A stretch of DNA of 34,482 nucleotides, from positions 1 to 34,482 of the forward strand of contig DASXSB010000022.1 in the NCBI GenBank assembly GCA_036506275.1, written 5' to 3'. The stretch is from DASXSB01 sp036506275 (lineage in GTDB: Bacteria > Methylomirabilota > Methylomirabilia > Rokubacteriales > CSP1-6). The position numbers were made by a program, and so were the translations under genes. The notes below the pieces were generated by a model. That model had not been told where the DNA came from. It was given only the letters and a program-made list of their open reading frames with translations, and did not search any database. Positions 15,621-23,176 of this stretch are shown piece by piece (positions within the stretch are counted from its first letter, which is position 1; each line of letters opens with the position of its first letter).

Positions 15621-16874
15621 TTAGTTAGTCGGATCTGCCTTTCCGATTACGAGAGCCGCGACGCTGCCTCCGAAGCTGTGCCCATTTATGAGAATTCGGT
15701 TAAGGCGAGCGATGCGAGCCGCGTTCGGGACGTAATCGAGGTCGCATCTCAAGTCGCGGACTTCTTGATTTATCGTCGGCGGAACAAATTGCGCTTCGAG
15801 GGACAGACAAGCCGCGGCAGTCTGAAAGGCGCCGGCCGCGGAAACCGGTTGCCCGATCATCGATTTAATGGATGTTATCGGTATCTTGTATGCGTGAGAT
15901 CCGAGCGACTTTTTGAACCCATTTGTGTCGCAGACGTCGTAGTCCGGGAGCGAACTGCCATGAGCGTTGATGTGGTCGATATCTTCTGGCGCCAGCGCTG
16001 CCGCCGCCAGTGCCCGACGGATGGCCGTGGCCATGACGGCGCCTTCGATGTCGCCTTTTCTCATCCCGATCGCTTCGCTGGCGCCGGCATGACCGAGCAC
16101 TTCCGCGTAGATTTTGGCGCCTCTTGCGGTTGCGTATTCGAAATCCTCGAGCACCAGAGTGGCCGCTCCTTCACCGAGAACGAGACCATCGCGGAGTAGG
16201 TCGTATGGACGGGACGCCTTTTGCGGATCCTTCGACCTCTTGCTCAGAGCACCCAGTGCGCAGAATCCAGCAAACGAAAGCGGAAATAAGGGCGCGTCGC
16301 AGGCGCCTACAAGCGCTACGCTCGCAACATTCGACTGAATTTGAGAGGTACCGAGGGCAATCGCATCAATGCCGGTACAGCAATTCGACGAAACAGACAC
16401 AGCAGGGCCCTTAATCCCGAACTCGATGGCAACATAGCTCGCCGCGGCGTGAGGCGGATATTCCAACGCCGCCCAAGGATCGAGTGCCTTTACACCATTA
16501 AGTCGAAATGCATCGGCGGATTTGGCCGCGATATCGCCCGCGCCATTCACCGACGTTCCGTAGCAAATCGATGTGGACGGAGACAGCGATGAATCGATGG
16601 AAAGCTTTGAGTCCTCCAAAGCGAGACGTGTCGCCGCAATCGCAAATTGAGAAAAGCGCCCCGCCACCTTCGCCGTGCGGGCGTTCATGAAATCTGTGGG
16701 ATGGAAATTTTTGACTTCGGCGGCAACTTTGCACGGATACGCGGATGTGTCGAAAGAGGTTATGAAGTCGACCGCTGATTCGCCAGCTATCAGACTCCTC
16801 CAAAAAGCATTCTTGCCGATGCCGTTCGGCGCAACGATTCCGAGGCCCGTAATCACGACCCGGCGCCGCCTCAC
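15621..16874 (-). CDS. Beta-ketoacyl-ACP synthase (KAS II/type II PKS ketosynthase-like)
   Basis: A 417-residue thiolase-fold condensing enzyme that would elongate an acyl chain on an acyl carrier protein. Nucleophile C165 lies in SVSSNCCTG, H305 in NAHGSS and K337 in SIKSM. The second active-site His of KAS II (usually KSMxGH) is Gln342, codon CAA. The C-terminal DCDLDYVPN-like and NGHSFGG blocks are as in KAS II and ketosynthase-alpha. GTG at 16872-16874 is the start, with GGAGG 7 nt upstream. It heads the kinase operon and is divergent from the Tat-exported protein. No ACP, ketoreductase or other lipid gene is adjacent, so its product is unknown. Confidence 0.88.
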   Translation of the reverse strand: MRRRRVVITGLGIVAPNGIGKNAFWRSLIAGESAVDFITSFDTSAYPCKVAAEVKNFHPTDFMNARTAKVAGRFSQFAIAATRLALEDSKLSIDSSLSPSTSICYGTSVNGAGDIAAKSADAFRLNGVKALDPWAALEYPPHAAASYVAIEFGIKGPAVSVSSNCCTGIDAIALGTSQIQSNVASVALVGACDAPLFPLSFAGFCALGALSKRSKDPQKASRPYDLLRDGLVLGEGAATLVLEDFEYATARGAKIYAEVLGHAGASEAIGMRKGDIEGAVMATAIRRALAAAALAPEDIDHINAHGSSLPDYDVCDTNGFKKSLGSHAYKIPITSIKSMIGQPVSAAGAFQTAAACLSLEAQFVPPTINQEVRDLRCDLDYVPNAARIARLNRILINGHSFGGSVAALVIGKADPTN

Positions 16875-17049
16875 AGCGTCGCCTCCACGGCACTACCGGA
16901 TTCCGGGAACACCGATGAGTTCAAGCCGTGCCCCCTCTGTCGAGCTCCGTTTTTCGCAGGGAATCCCGACTTTTACGGTATCAGGGCGGCATCCAGGGAC
17001 TGAAGCACCTTCGTCGCCGCGCTGCTAGAATAGGCGAACCGATCCAGGC

Positions 17050-17844
17050 ATGTCTAGGCACGCAGTCAGCCGTCGGGAATTCCTGACAGTCCCGTTTCTT
17101 TTCGCTTTTTTGCCCCTGGGGCGGGCGTGGGGCGAGATCGCGGTTCGGCGCGGGACGTACGAGGCGGACGTCTCCTTGCTCTACGGCGCCTGGCACCTCG
17201 CCATGACCGGGAGCATCAACGAGCAGGTGGACCGGGCGGCGGGCCGGTACACGGTGACGATGGCCGGGCAGGGGTCCGGTATGGCCAACCGGATCGAGTC
17301 GACCGGGACGCTGCGGGACGGCCGGTGGGCGCCCGTGCGGGCGACGGCGTGGTTCGAGGTGCGCGGGCGAGAGTCGAAGTCAGAGCTCGCGTACGACTAC
17401 GAGCGCGGGCGGGTCGACTACCACTTCCGCGGGGAGACGTTCTTCCGGCGGCGGCTTCGCGTGGTCGACGACGTGGTGGCGATCCCGGACGGCGTGCACG
17501 TGGACGACGTGGTTACCGCCACCCTCAACTACGCCGACAAGCGCTGGCCACCGCTCGGCGACGGCAGCTTCCATACGCAAATCGTGCGTCGTCGGCGCCG
17601 CGACGACGAGGGGCCGGACGATGTTTCGACCGGCTACCGGGCCGAGCTCGCGCCGTTCGCCCTTCGGGTGGCCAAGGACGCGGCGTCCGGCAAGCCCACC
17701 GCGCTTTTCGACATGACGCGCTTCTCGTCGTGGGCGCGGGCCGATGAACCGGCGCGGATCGTGTTCGGGCCGGAGCGGCGCCCTGAGCTGATCGCCTCCT
17801 CCCTGATTCTCGGCACGTCCATCACGGTCAAGATCGCCGGCTAG
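17050..17844 (+). CDS. Tat-exported protein of unknown function (DUF3108-like)
   Basis: 264 residues. The N terminus SRREFL (residues 7-12) followed by a hydrophobic stretch and RAWG is a Tat-type signal peptide, so a folded periplasmic protein is likely. The mature part is all-beta, with alternating strands such as YEADVSLLYGAWHLAMTGSI and DYERGRVDYHFRG. This resembles DUF3108 proteins, which are periplasmic and of unknown role. A -10-like TAGAAT lies at 17026-17031 without a clear -35. The sugar kinase starts 3 nt after its stop, so the two are co-transcribed. The family assignment is tentative; export is the firmer claim. Confidence 0.6.
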   Translation: MSRHAVSRREFLTVPFLFAFLPLGRAWGEIAVRRGTYEADVSLLYGAWHLAMTGSINEQVDRAAGRYTVTMAGQGSGMANRIESTGTLRDGRWAPVRATAWFEVRGRESKSELAYDYERGRVDYHFRGETFFRRRLRVVDDVVAIPDGVHVDDVVTATLNYADKRWPPLGDGSFHTQIVRRRRRDDEGPDDVSTGYRAELAPFALRVAKDAASGKPTALFDMTRFSSWARADEPARIVFGPERRPELIASSLILGTSITVKIAG

Positions 17845-17847
17845 GCG

Positions 17848-18792
17848 ATGCACGACCTCGTCACTCTCGGCGAGGTCCTCCTTCGGCTCGCCATCCCGTC
17901 GCCGGGGCGGATCGAGACGGCACGCCAGCTCGATGTCCAGATCGGTGGCGCCGAGGCCAACGTTGCCGCCGCGTGCGCGCGGCTGGGCCGGCGCGTGGCC
18001 TGGATCTCGGCGCTGCCCGCCAATCCGTGGGGCGAACGCATTCGGCGCGAGCTGACGGGCCACGGCGTGGACTGCGCGTTCGTTCGCATGGACGAAGGCG
18101 CGCGCATGGGCCTCTATTTCGTCGAATACGGCGCGCCGCCACGGCCGATCTGCGTGCACTACGATCGTCGCGATTCGGCCTTCGCGCGGCTGCGCGCGAA
18201 GGACGTGGACTGGCGACCGGTGCGCGAAGCGCGCCTGGTGCATCTGGGCGGCATCACGCCCGCACTCGGCGAGAACGGTCGCGCCCTGACGCGGCGGGCA
18301 CTGGCGGAGGCCACGGCGGTGTCGTTCGATGTGAACTACCGCGCGGCGCTGTGGTCGCCGCCGGCCGCACGCGATTTCGTCACGGAGATCCTTCCCGCCG
18401 TGCGCTACCTCTTCGTCGGCGAGGCGGAGGCGCGGACGTTGCTCGATCTCACGGGCCCCGCCGAGGCCACGCTGGAGGCGCTGGCGAAGCTGGCGCCGAA
18501 GGCGGTGGTGACGCTGATGCAGGGCGAGCAAGGCTCGGTGGTGCTGGCGGCGGGGCTGCTGATCCGTCCGCGCCGGCGGTTCCCGGTCGAGGTCGTCGAT
18601 CCGATCGGCGCCGGCGATGCTTACGTGGCAGGCTTCCTGGCGGCGACGCTCGAGGGAAGCGACCTCCAGACCGCCGTCGACGTCGGCTCCGCGGTGGCGG
18701 CGCTCAAGTGCTCGATGTGGGGCGACATCGCGCTCGTGGCCCGCCGCGACGTCGATGATCTTCTCGCCGGCGGGCCCGACGTCCGGCGATGA
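17848..18792 (+). CDS. PfkB-family carbohydrate kinase (2-keto-3-deoxygluconate kinase-like)
   Basis: A 314-residue ribokinase-fold enzyme that phosphorylates a sugar or sugar acid with ATP. GG at residues 33-34 (IGGAEANVAAACARLG) is PfkB signature 1. DPIGAGDAYVAGF at 251-263 is signature 2, with the anion-hole GAGD and catalytic Asp257. DVNYR at 161-165 and the ATP-site segment are also present. The overall look is closest to KdgK, but no Entner-Doudoroff aldolase or dehydratase is adjacent, so the substrate is open. Its last 89 nt are overlapped, antisense, by the PEP-CTERM gene. Confidence 0.85.
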   Translation: MHDLVTLGEVLLRLAIPSPGRIETARQLDVQIGGAEANVAAACARLGRRVAWISALPANPWGERIRRELTGHGVDCAFVRMDEGARMGLYFVEYGAPPRPICVHYDRRDSAFARLRAKDVDWRPVREARLVHLGGITPALGENGRALTRRALAEATAVSFDVNYRAALWSPPAARDFVTEILPAVRYLFVGEAEARTLLDLTGPAEATLEALAKLAPKAVVTLMQGEQGSVVLAAGLLIRPRRRFPVEVVDPIGAGDAYVAGFLAATLEGSDLQTAVDVGSAVAALKCSMWGDIALVARRDVDDLLAGGPDVRR

Positions 18793-20029
18793 CAGCGACC
18801 AGCCCGCTTCCAACGAGCAACAGCGTCGCGGGCTCGGGGACCGAAGCCGGGACGAACTGGGTGATCGGCGTCATGGTCCCCGTGAAGTGGCCGTCGGCGA
18901 TGAACGTGAGCCCGGTCACGAACGCCGTGACGTTGGTCGGATCCAGATTGGCCGACGTCTCGATGCCGCGTACGCTGAACTGCGACACGCCATCCCCGGG
19001 AAAGAAGAGCTGCACGCCGGCGAGCAACGACACCACCGTCTGATCGAAGCCGACGTCGAAGCGACCGTCGCCCACGTTGGGCAAGATCACCGAGGCGAAG
19101 TTGGGATCCCCGGGCCCAATCTGGAAGTCGTAGCCGATGGCCAGCACCGGGTCCACGAAGATCGTCCGGCCCGCGAGGACCTCCCCGATGTTGAACTGAT
19201 AGGGGGCACCCTGATTGTCGTTCGGGTTGGGGTCCGGTCCCACGGTGGGGAGCAGCAATTGCGGCGGCGCCGTGCTCGTCAGCGGCGTGAAATCGAAGAA
19301 CGAGGACGACCGCCGGAGGATGAGCGCGTTGTTGTTGGTGGCCAGGAAGGCTGCCTCCGTGGCACCGGGACGCAGATCGACGAGCTGGATGTTCAGGACG
19401 TACGGACGACCCTCCTGCAGACTCTGCCCGGAGGAGAGCGTCGCGGGCACCTGGAACGACGTGGCGTTGGCGGGGATTGCCTGCGTATGCACGACGTCGT
19501 TCGCTCCGTTCGGCAGCGTCACCGTCTTGTCGAAGATGTTGATGCGGATCGCATCCGGTGTGAACCCGCTCGGGACGCTGAAGCTGAGCGTCGGCGTGAA
19601 GCCATTTCCCGAAATCGTGACCGTGTGCGGGAACGGAACGGGCGTCTCCGCGCCGGCGAGCGTCGGCGTCACGATGGTGGCGGTGTTCGGGCCGTTCGCG
19701 AACGTGAGACTCCAGGCGTCGAGCCGGCTCGCGCTGAACGGGGGAGATACCGCGCAGAAATTCGGGTTCACGGCGAAGGGGGCGCACCCGACCGGTCCCA
19801 CGGTGACGCCGCCCTGAACACCGGTAATGCTCGACCCCGAGCTCGGGACGATGTCGGCGCCGAACTGGTTCGTGTCGCCCTGCGCGACGCCGACGTCGTT
19901 CAACGAGCGCGTGTCCCTGAAGTTGTTCACGGTGCCGGGGTCGATGGAGATCGGTGCCGCCGAAGCGGCGCCGGTGGTGAGAACGCTGCCGAGAAGCACA
20001 ACGGTGGCCGACCAGCGCAATCGCTTCAT
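18704..20029 (-). CDS. PEP-CTERM domain surface protein
   Basis: 441 residues. A Sec signal (residues 1-25, ending ASAA) is followed by a long beta-rich, Thr/Asn/Gly-rich extracellular region. The C-terminal sorting signal has VPEP at 397-400, a hydrophobic helix to about 416 and an Arg cluster RRARRRE. Such proteins are recognised by an exosortase (EpsH/XrtA) and processed at the membrane, often with exopolysaccharide export; no exosortase gene is in this window. The usual protein would stop within the Arg cluster, but this frame runs about 18 residues further, antisense to the sugar kinase. I chose ATG 20029 because the signal peptide begins there; the open frame beyond it is not coding. 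Confidence 0.88.
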   Translation of the reverse strand: MKRLRWSATVVLLGSVLTTGAASAAPISIDPGTVNNFRDTRSLNDVGVAQGDTNQFGADIVPSSGSSITGVQGGVTVGPVGCAPFAVNPNFCAVSPPFSASRLDAWSLTFANGPNTATIVTPTLAGAETPVPFPHTVTISGNGFTPTLSFSVPSGFTPDAIRINIFDKTVTLPNGANDVVHTQAIPANATSFQVPATLSSGQSLQEGRPYVLNIQLVDLRPGATEAAFLATNNNALILRRSSSFFDFTPLTSTAPPQLLLPTVGPDPNPNDNQGAPYQFNIGEVLAGRTIFVDPVLAIGYDFQIGPGDPNFASVILPNVGDGRFDVGFDQTVVSLLAGVQLFFPGDGVSQFSVRGIETSANLDPTNVTAFVTGLTFIADGHFTGTMTPITQFVPASVPEPATLLLVGSGLVAVIAGRRARRREDHRRRGGPRARCRPTSST

Positions 20030-20350
20030 GGCTGTTTCTCGCAGTCCGGTTCTCTCGAGAACCAACGCTCCGCTGCGTGACCGTCGCTTCGAGTACCCTG
20101 GCGCCGACGCCGGCCGCTCGTAGCGCCGATTACTATGCGGTGACGGTCGCGTTGTCAACGACGTATCCGGCTCTTCGTCTTCGCCGAGGAACATAGGCCA
20201 CAGGTCGGACACGCCATCGAAGCTCCCGGCGACCGCCGTTCGTGGTGGTGGATTTCCACCGTCCACCTCGCGGATCCGGATGTCCGTCGCCGTAACGCAT
20301 TGTTCTTTCAGGAGTCCGCTCTGGCATCGCGGTTGCGAGAAGCGCTCTTC
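20030..20350. other. Divergent intergenic region between PEP-CTERM gene and secreted-protein gene
   Basis: A 321-nt stretch without a gene. It holds the sigma-54-like element at 20322-20337 and a short GGTGG/CCACC inverted repeat near 20243-20265. I see no convincing promoter for the minus-strand PEP-CTERM gene and no copy of the GGACCWWGGTCC palindrome. Confidence 0.5.
20322..20337 (+). promoter_or_regulatory. Sigma-54-like -24/-12 element (TGGCAT-N5-TTGCG)
   Basis: It matches TGGCAC-N5-TTGCW at all but two positions with exact GG-N10-GC spacing. The predicted transcription start is near 20348, just 3 nt before the ATG at 20351, which would make the mRNA nearly leaderless and weakens the case. 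Confidence 0.35.
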
Positions 20351-21037
20351 ATGTCCAAAGCCATCACGGTCGTCCTGGTCGCGTACCTGGTGCTCGGCGG
20401 ATTTCCCCTCGCCGGACCCCCATCGGCGGTGGCAGGGGCGTGCGACAACTCGATCGTGTCGGTCAAGGCGGGAACGACGTCGTGGTACCGGACGACGGCG
20501 GGCGATTCCTCGCTGGCCTACACCGTCAGGATCACCGAGGTCTCGGAGAGCGGGTTCACGGAGCGGCACGAGTTCGAGAACGCGATGTTCGATGTCGGGT
20601 GGCGGTGCCTGCCGGACGGGCTCCGCGCCCTGGACCGCGCAATGTTCGGGGCGAGGGGAGACAGCACGAAGTCCGTCAAGTTCGAAACGGTGTCCGCGAG
20701 CGGCGTCCATTTCCCGGTGCGGTCACGCTGGATCCCGGGCGCGACGTGGACGGAAAGCTACACGGTGCGGCTCGCCATTCCGAATGCGCCCATGGTGTTT
20801 CCACCGCTGACGTTCACCAACCGCTACCAGGTCGTGGGCCGTGAGCGCGTTGCCGTGCTCGCGGGCTCCTTCGATGCCTTCAAGGTCACGATCACCGAGA
20901 CCAGCGAGGGGCACCCGGGCCTGAACCAGTCGGGTCACTTGTGGGTCGCCGACGGCGGCGTCCTCGTGAAGGCGGAAACGCGCAATCCCGACGACGGCAA
21001 GCTGCATCGCGTCGAGCTGGTGAAGCTCCAGCGCTAA
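20351..21037 (+). CDS. Secreted protein of unknown function
   Basis: 228 residues from the ATG at 20351, where a signal peptide begins (MSKAITVVLVAYLVLGG, then PSAVAGAC). An earlier ATG at 20300 would put a hydrophilic stretch before it. Cleavage is probably near AVAGA; the Cys after it is not in a canonical lipobox, so a lipoprotein is possible but weak. The mature part is a beta-rich domain with a repeated TxxI-TExSExG pattern and FDAFKVTITET near the end, reminiscent of TapB/DUF3108-type proteins. No catalytic motif is seen. Function unknown. Confidence 0.6.
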   Translation: MSKAITVVLVAYLVLGGFPLAGPPSAVAGACDNSIVSVKAGTTSWYRTTAGDSSLAYTVRITEVSESGFTERHEFENAMFDVGWRCLPDGLRALDRAMFGARGDSTKSVKFETVSASGVHFPVRSRWIPGATWTESYTVRLAIPNAPMVFPPLTFTNRYQVVGRERVAVLAGSFDAFKVTITETSEGHPGLNQSGHLWVADGGVLVKAETRNPDDGKLHRVELVKLQR

Positions 21038-21104
21038 CGGTTCCCCGTTCCCGGCCCGCGTCACCGGATGACGCCTGCCGATGGGCCTCGCCGGCCCCTT
21101 CCTA

Positions 21105-21116
21105 CGACCATGGTCC
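21105..21116 (+). promoter_or_regulatory. GGACCWWGGTCC-type operator, copy 1 (CGACCATGGTCC)
   Basis: GACCATGGTC is a perfect 10-bp palindrome 138 nt before the alpha/beta-hydrolase start. The flanks TAC...CATTTC match copy 5 (TAG...AGTTTC) in the same orientation relative to the gene. Confidence 0.5.
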
Positions 21117-21253
21117 CATTTCCCTCCGCCTCCGGCGTCGGCCATTTTGTGATTGGCGTGACTCGACGACGCCCGCTCTATCGCGCGGCCGATCACGCGG
21201 CGATTGGCCCCGGAGCGGGCGGTGGACTACCGCGGCGAGATCCCGCACCCACG

Positions 21254-23152
21254 ATGAAGCTCTGGAAGCTCGTGAGCGAGATGGGAGCCCCCGTGCCGCG
21301 CGGCGCGGTGCTCCTCTTCGTGCTCGCGGTGGCCGGCGCCTGCGCGACGCCGGTGGGGGTGACGCGCGAGGACCCGAAGGTCCTCTACCGTTCGCTCTCG
21401 CAGAGCGTCCTCTCCGCGGATTCTCCGAGCCTGTTCACGGAGCAGTTCCTCCGCCGCCACGGGCTGGATGAAGCCTTCGAGAAGGACCCCGAGGCGACGC
21501 TGGCCGAGCTCCACCGGACGCGTACGAGCAGCGATAGCGAGCGTTTGTTCGCCCTCGCCGAGCTGAGCTTCATCCACGGTCGGCAGGAGCGCAAGCGCGA
21601 GTATGTGCTCGCGGCCGCCGTCTACGCATACGCCTTCCTCGCCAGCGAGGAGCGACGCGCCCAGGTGATGCCCGCTGCCGATCCCCGTCTGCGGTGGGCG
21701 GTGGATCTGTACAACGTCGCCCTCACCCTGGGACTCACCCAATCGTCTCCGCTCGCGAACGGGGCGGCGCCGGCGCGCGACGAGGTCGTGCTGACCGAGC
21801 GCACCCTCGACCTCCCGTTCGGTCGCATACAGCTCCAGAACCGGCCGGAGCAGTTCCTGTGGGGCGGGTACAAGTTCACGCACTTCATTCCGCTCATCGA
21901 TTACAAGGTGCGTGGGTTGCGCAATCGCTATCGCCAGCCGGGCATCGGCGTCCCCCTCGCCGCCGAGGTCGCGCCGATCGACGGGCCGGACGCGGACAGG
22001 GCGAGGAAGCGCATCCCGCCCACGGTCAAGGTCCCGATCACCGCGTTCGTGCGCTTCGAGGACATCGCGCGCACGCTCGCCGATGGCCAGATTCGGGGCG
22101 TCATCGACCTTAACGCCGTCGACGAGGCGACGACGGTCGTCGGAGAGGGCGTCATCTTGCCGCTCGAGACGGACTCGACGGCCGCGCTGGCGCTGGGGCT
22201 GGAGGGGGCGCCGGTGTGGGGCGCGGAGATCGGGGGGTTCCTGCGCGCCGGTCGAAGCATCTTCGGCGACGGCCTCATCATGATGCACCCGTATCGCCGC
22301 GGTCGCGTTCCCGTGATCCTGGTCCATGGCACCGCGTCCAGTCCAGCTCGCTGGGCCGATATCGTCAACGAGATCCAGAACGATCCCGCGCTCCGCACCC
22401 GAGTCCAGGTCTGGCTCTTCATGTACAACACGAGCAACCCGATCCTCGCATCCGCGGACCGTCTGCGCATCGCGCTCCAGACGATCATCAGCGATCTCGA
22501 TCCCGACGGGCAGGATCCCGCGCTGCGCCGCATGGTGCTCGTGGGGCACAGTCAGGGCGGTCTCTTGGCGCGTCTCATGGTGACGGACAGCGGCAACCGC
22601 TTCTGGGCAAATGTCTCGTCCGTCCCCCTCGGCGATTTGAAGATGTCAGCGGAAACACGCGAGCTCCTCCAGCGGGCGATGTTCTTCAAGCCGGTGCCGT
22701 CCGTCCAGCGCGTGGTGTTCATGGCCACGCCCCATCAGGGCAGTTTTCGCGTGACCTCCCTCGTGATCGGCACCGTGCGCCGCCTCGTCACGCTGCCACC
22801 GAGGCTGGTGAAAGACCTGGGTGATCTCCGGGAGCACAATCCGGACCTAGCCATGTTCCTTGCCAGGCGGCAATTGCCGACGGCCGTCGACAACATGCGG
22901 CCCGGGCACCCGTTCATCCACGCGTTGTCCGAGAGTCCACTGGCTCCCGGCGTCCACGCACACTCGATCATCGCGGTGAAGGGGGCGGGGAATCCGCTCG
23001 GCTTGAACGACGGCGTCGTGGCCTACCGCAGCGCGCATTTCGAGGGCGTCGAATCGGAAAAGATCGTCCAGTCGCCGCACTCGCTGCAGAGCAACCCGGC
23101 GGCGATCCAGGAAGTCCGCCGGATTCTACGCCAGCACGTCGACGCCGACTGA
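21254..23152 (+). CDS. Alpha/beta-hydrolase lipase-like, putative lipoprotein
   Basis: About 632 residues from the ATG at 21254; later starts (ATG 21281, GTG nearby with GGGAG) are also possible. The N terminus PRGAVLLFVLAVAGACATP is a lipoprotein-like signal with C30 as candidate lipid site, although AGA-C is a loose lipobox. A roughly 300-residue unknown N-terminal region is followed by a hydrolase fold: oxyanion VILVHGTASSP (354-364), nucleophile S433 in LVGHSQGG, then LNDGVVAYRSAHFEG (probable Asp586) and H609 in SPHSL. It would act on lipids or esters at the envelope. It is convergent, 24 nt apart, with the patatin lipoprotein and shares an upstream palindrome with it. Confidence 0.8.
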   Translation: MKLWKLVSEMGAPVPRGAVLLFVLAVAGACATPVGVTREDPKVLYRSLSQSVLSADSPSLFTEQFLRRHGLDEAFEKDPEATLAELHRTRTSSDSERLFALAELSFIHGRQERKREYVLAAAVYAYAFLASEERRAQVMPAADPRLRWAVDLYNVALTLGLTQSSPLANGAAPARDEVVLTERTLDLPFGRIQLQNRPEQFLWGGYKFTHFIPLIDYKVRGLRNRYRQPGIGVPLAAEVAPIDGPDADRARKRIPPTVKVPITAFVRFEDIARTLADGQIRGVIDLNAVDEATTVVGEGVILPLETDSTAALALGLEGAPVWGAEIGGFLRAGRSIFGDGLIMMHPYRRGRVPVILVHGTASSPARWADIVNEIQNDPALRTRVQVWLFMYNTSNPILASADRLRIALQTIISDLDPDGQDPALRRMVLVGHSQGGLLARLMVTDSGNRFWANVSSVPLGDLKMSAETRELLQRAMFFKPVPSVQRVVFMATPHQGSFRVTSLVIGTVRRLVTLPPRLVKDLGDLREHNPDLAMFLARRQLPTAVDNMRPGHPFIHALSESPLAPGVHAHSIIAVKGAGNPLGLNDGVVAYRSAHFEGVESEKIVQSPHSLQSNPAAIQEVRRILRQHVDAD

Positions 23153-23176
23153 CCGAGCGCGTCCGGTCCTCGCCCA

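Larger units (their letters stand above)
11930..17000. other. Lower-GC segment with sharp edges (possible transferred island)
   Basis: From about 11930 to about 17000 codons end in A/T far more often (for example TTT, GAT, AAA, CAA) than in flanking genes, which end nearly always in G/C. The segment covers the ketosynthase, the 849-residue kinase and the first third of the 813-residue kinase. Boundaries are judged by eye and are accurate to perhaps 50-100 nt on the left, less on the right. No integrase, repeat or tRNA marks the edges. Confidence 0.6.

Noticed and set aside
16925..16960. Sigma-54 promoter for the ketosynthase operon on the minus strand
   Set aside because: GGGCAC followed by TTGAA has the wrong spacing between GG and GC.
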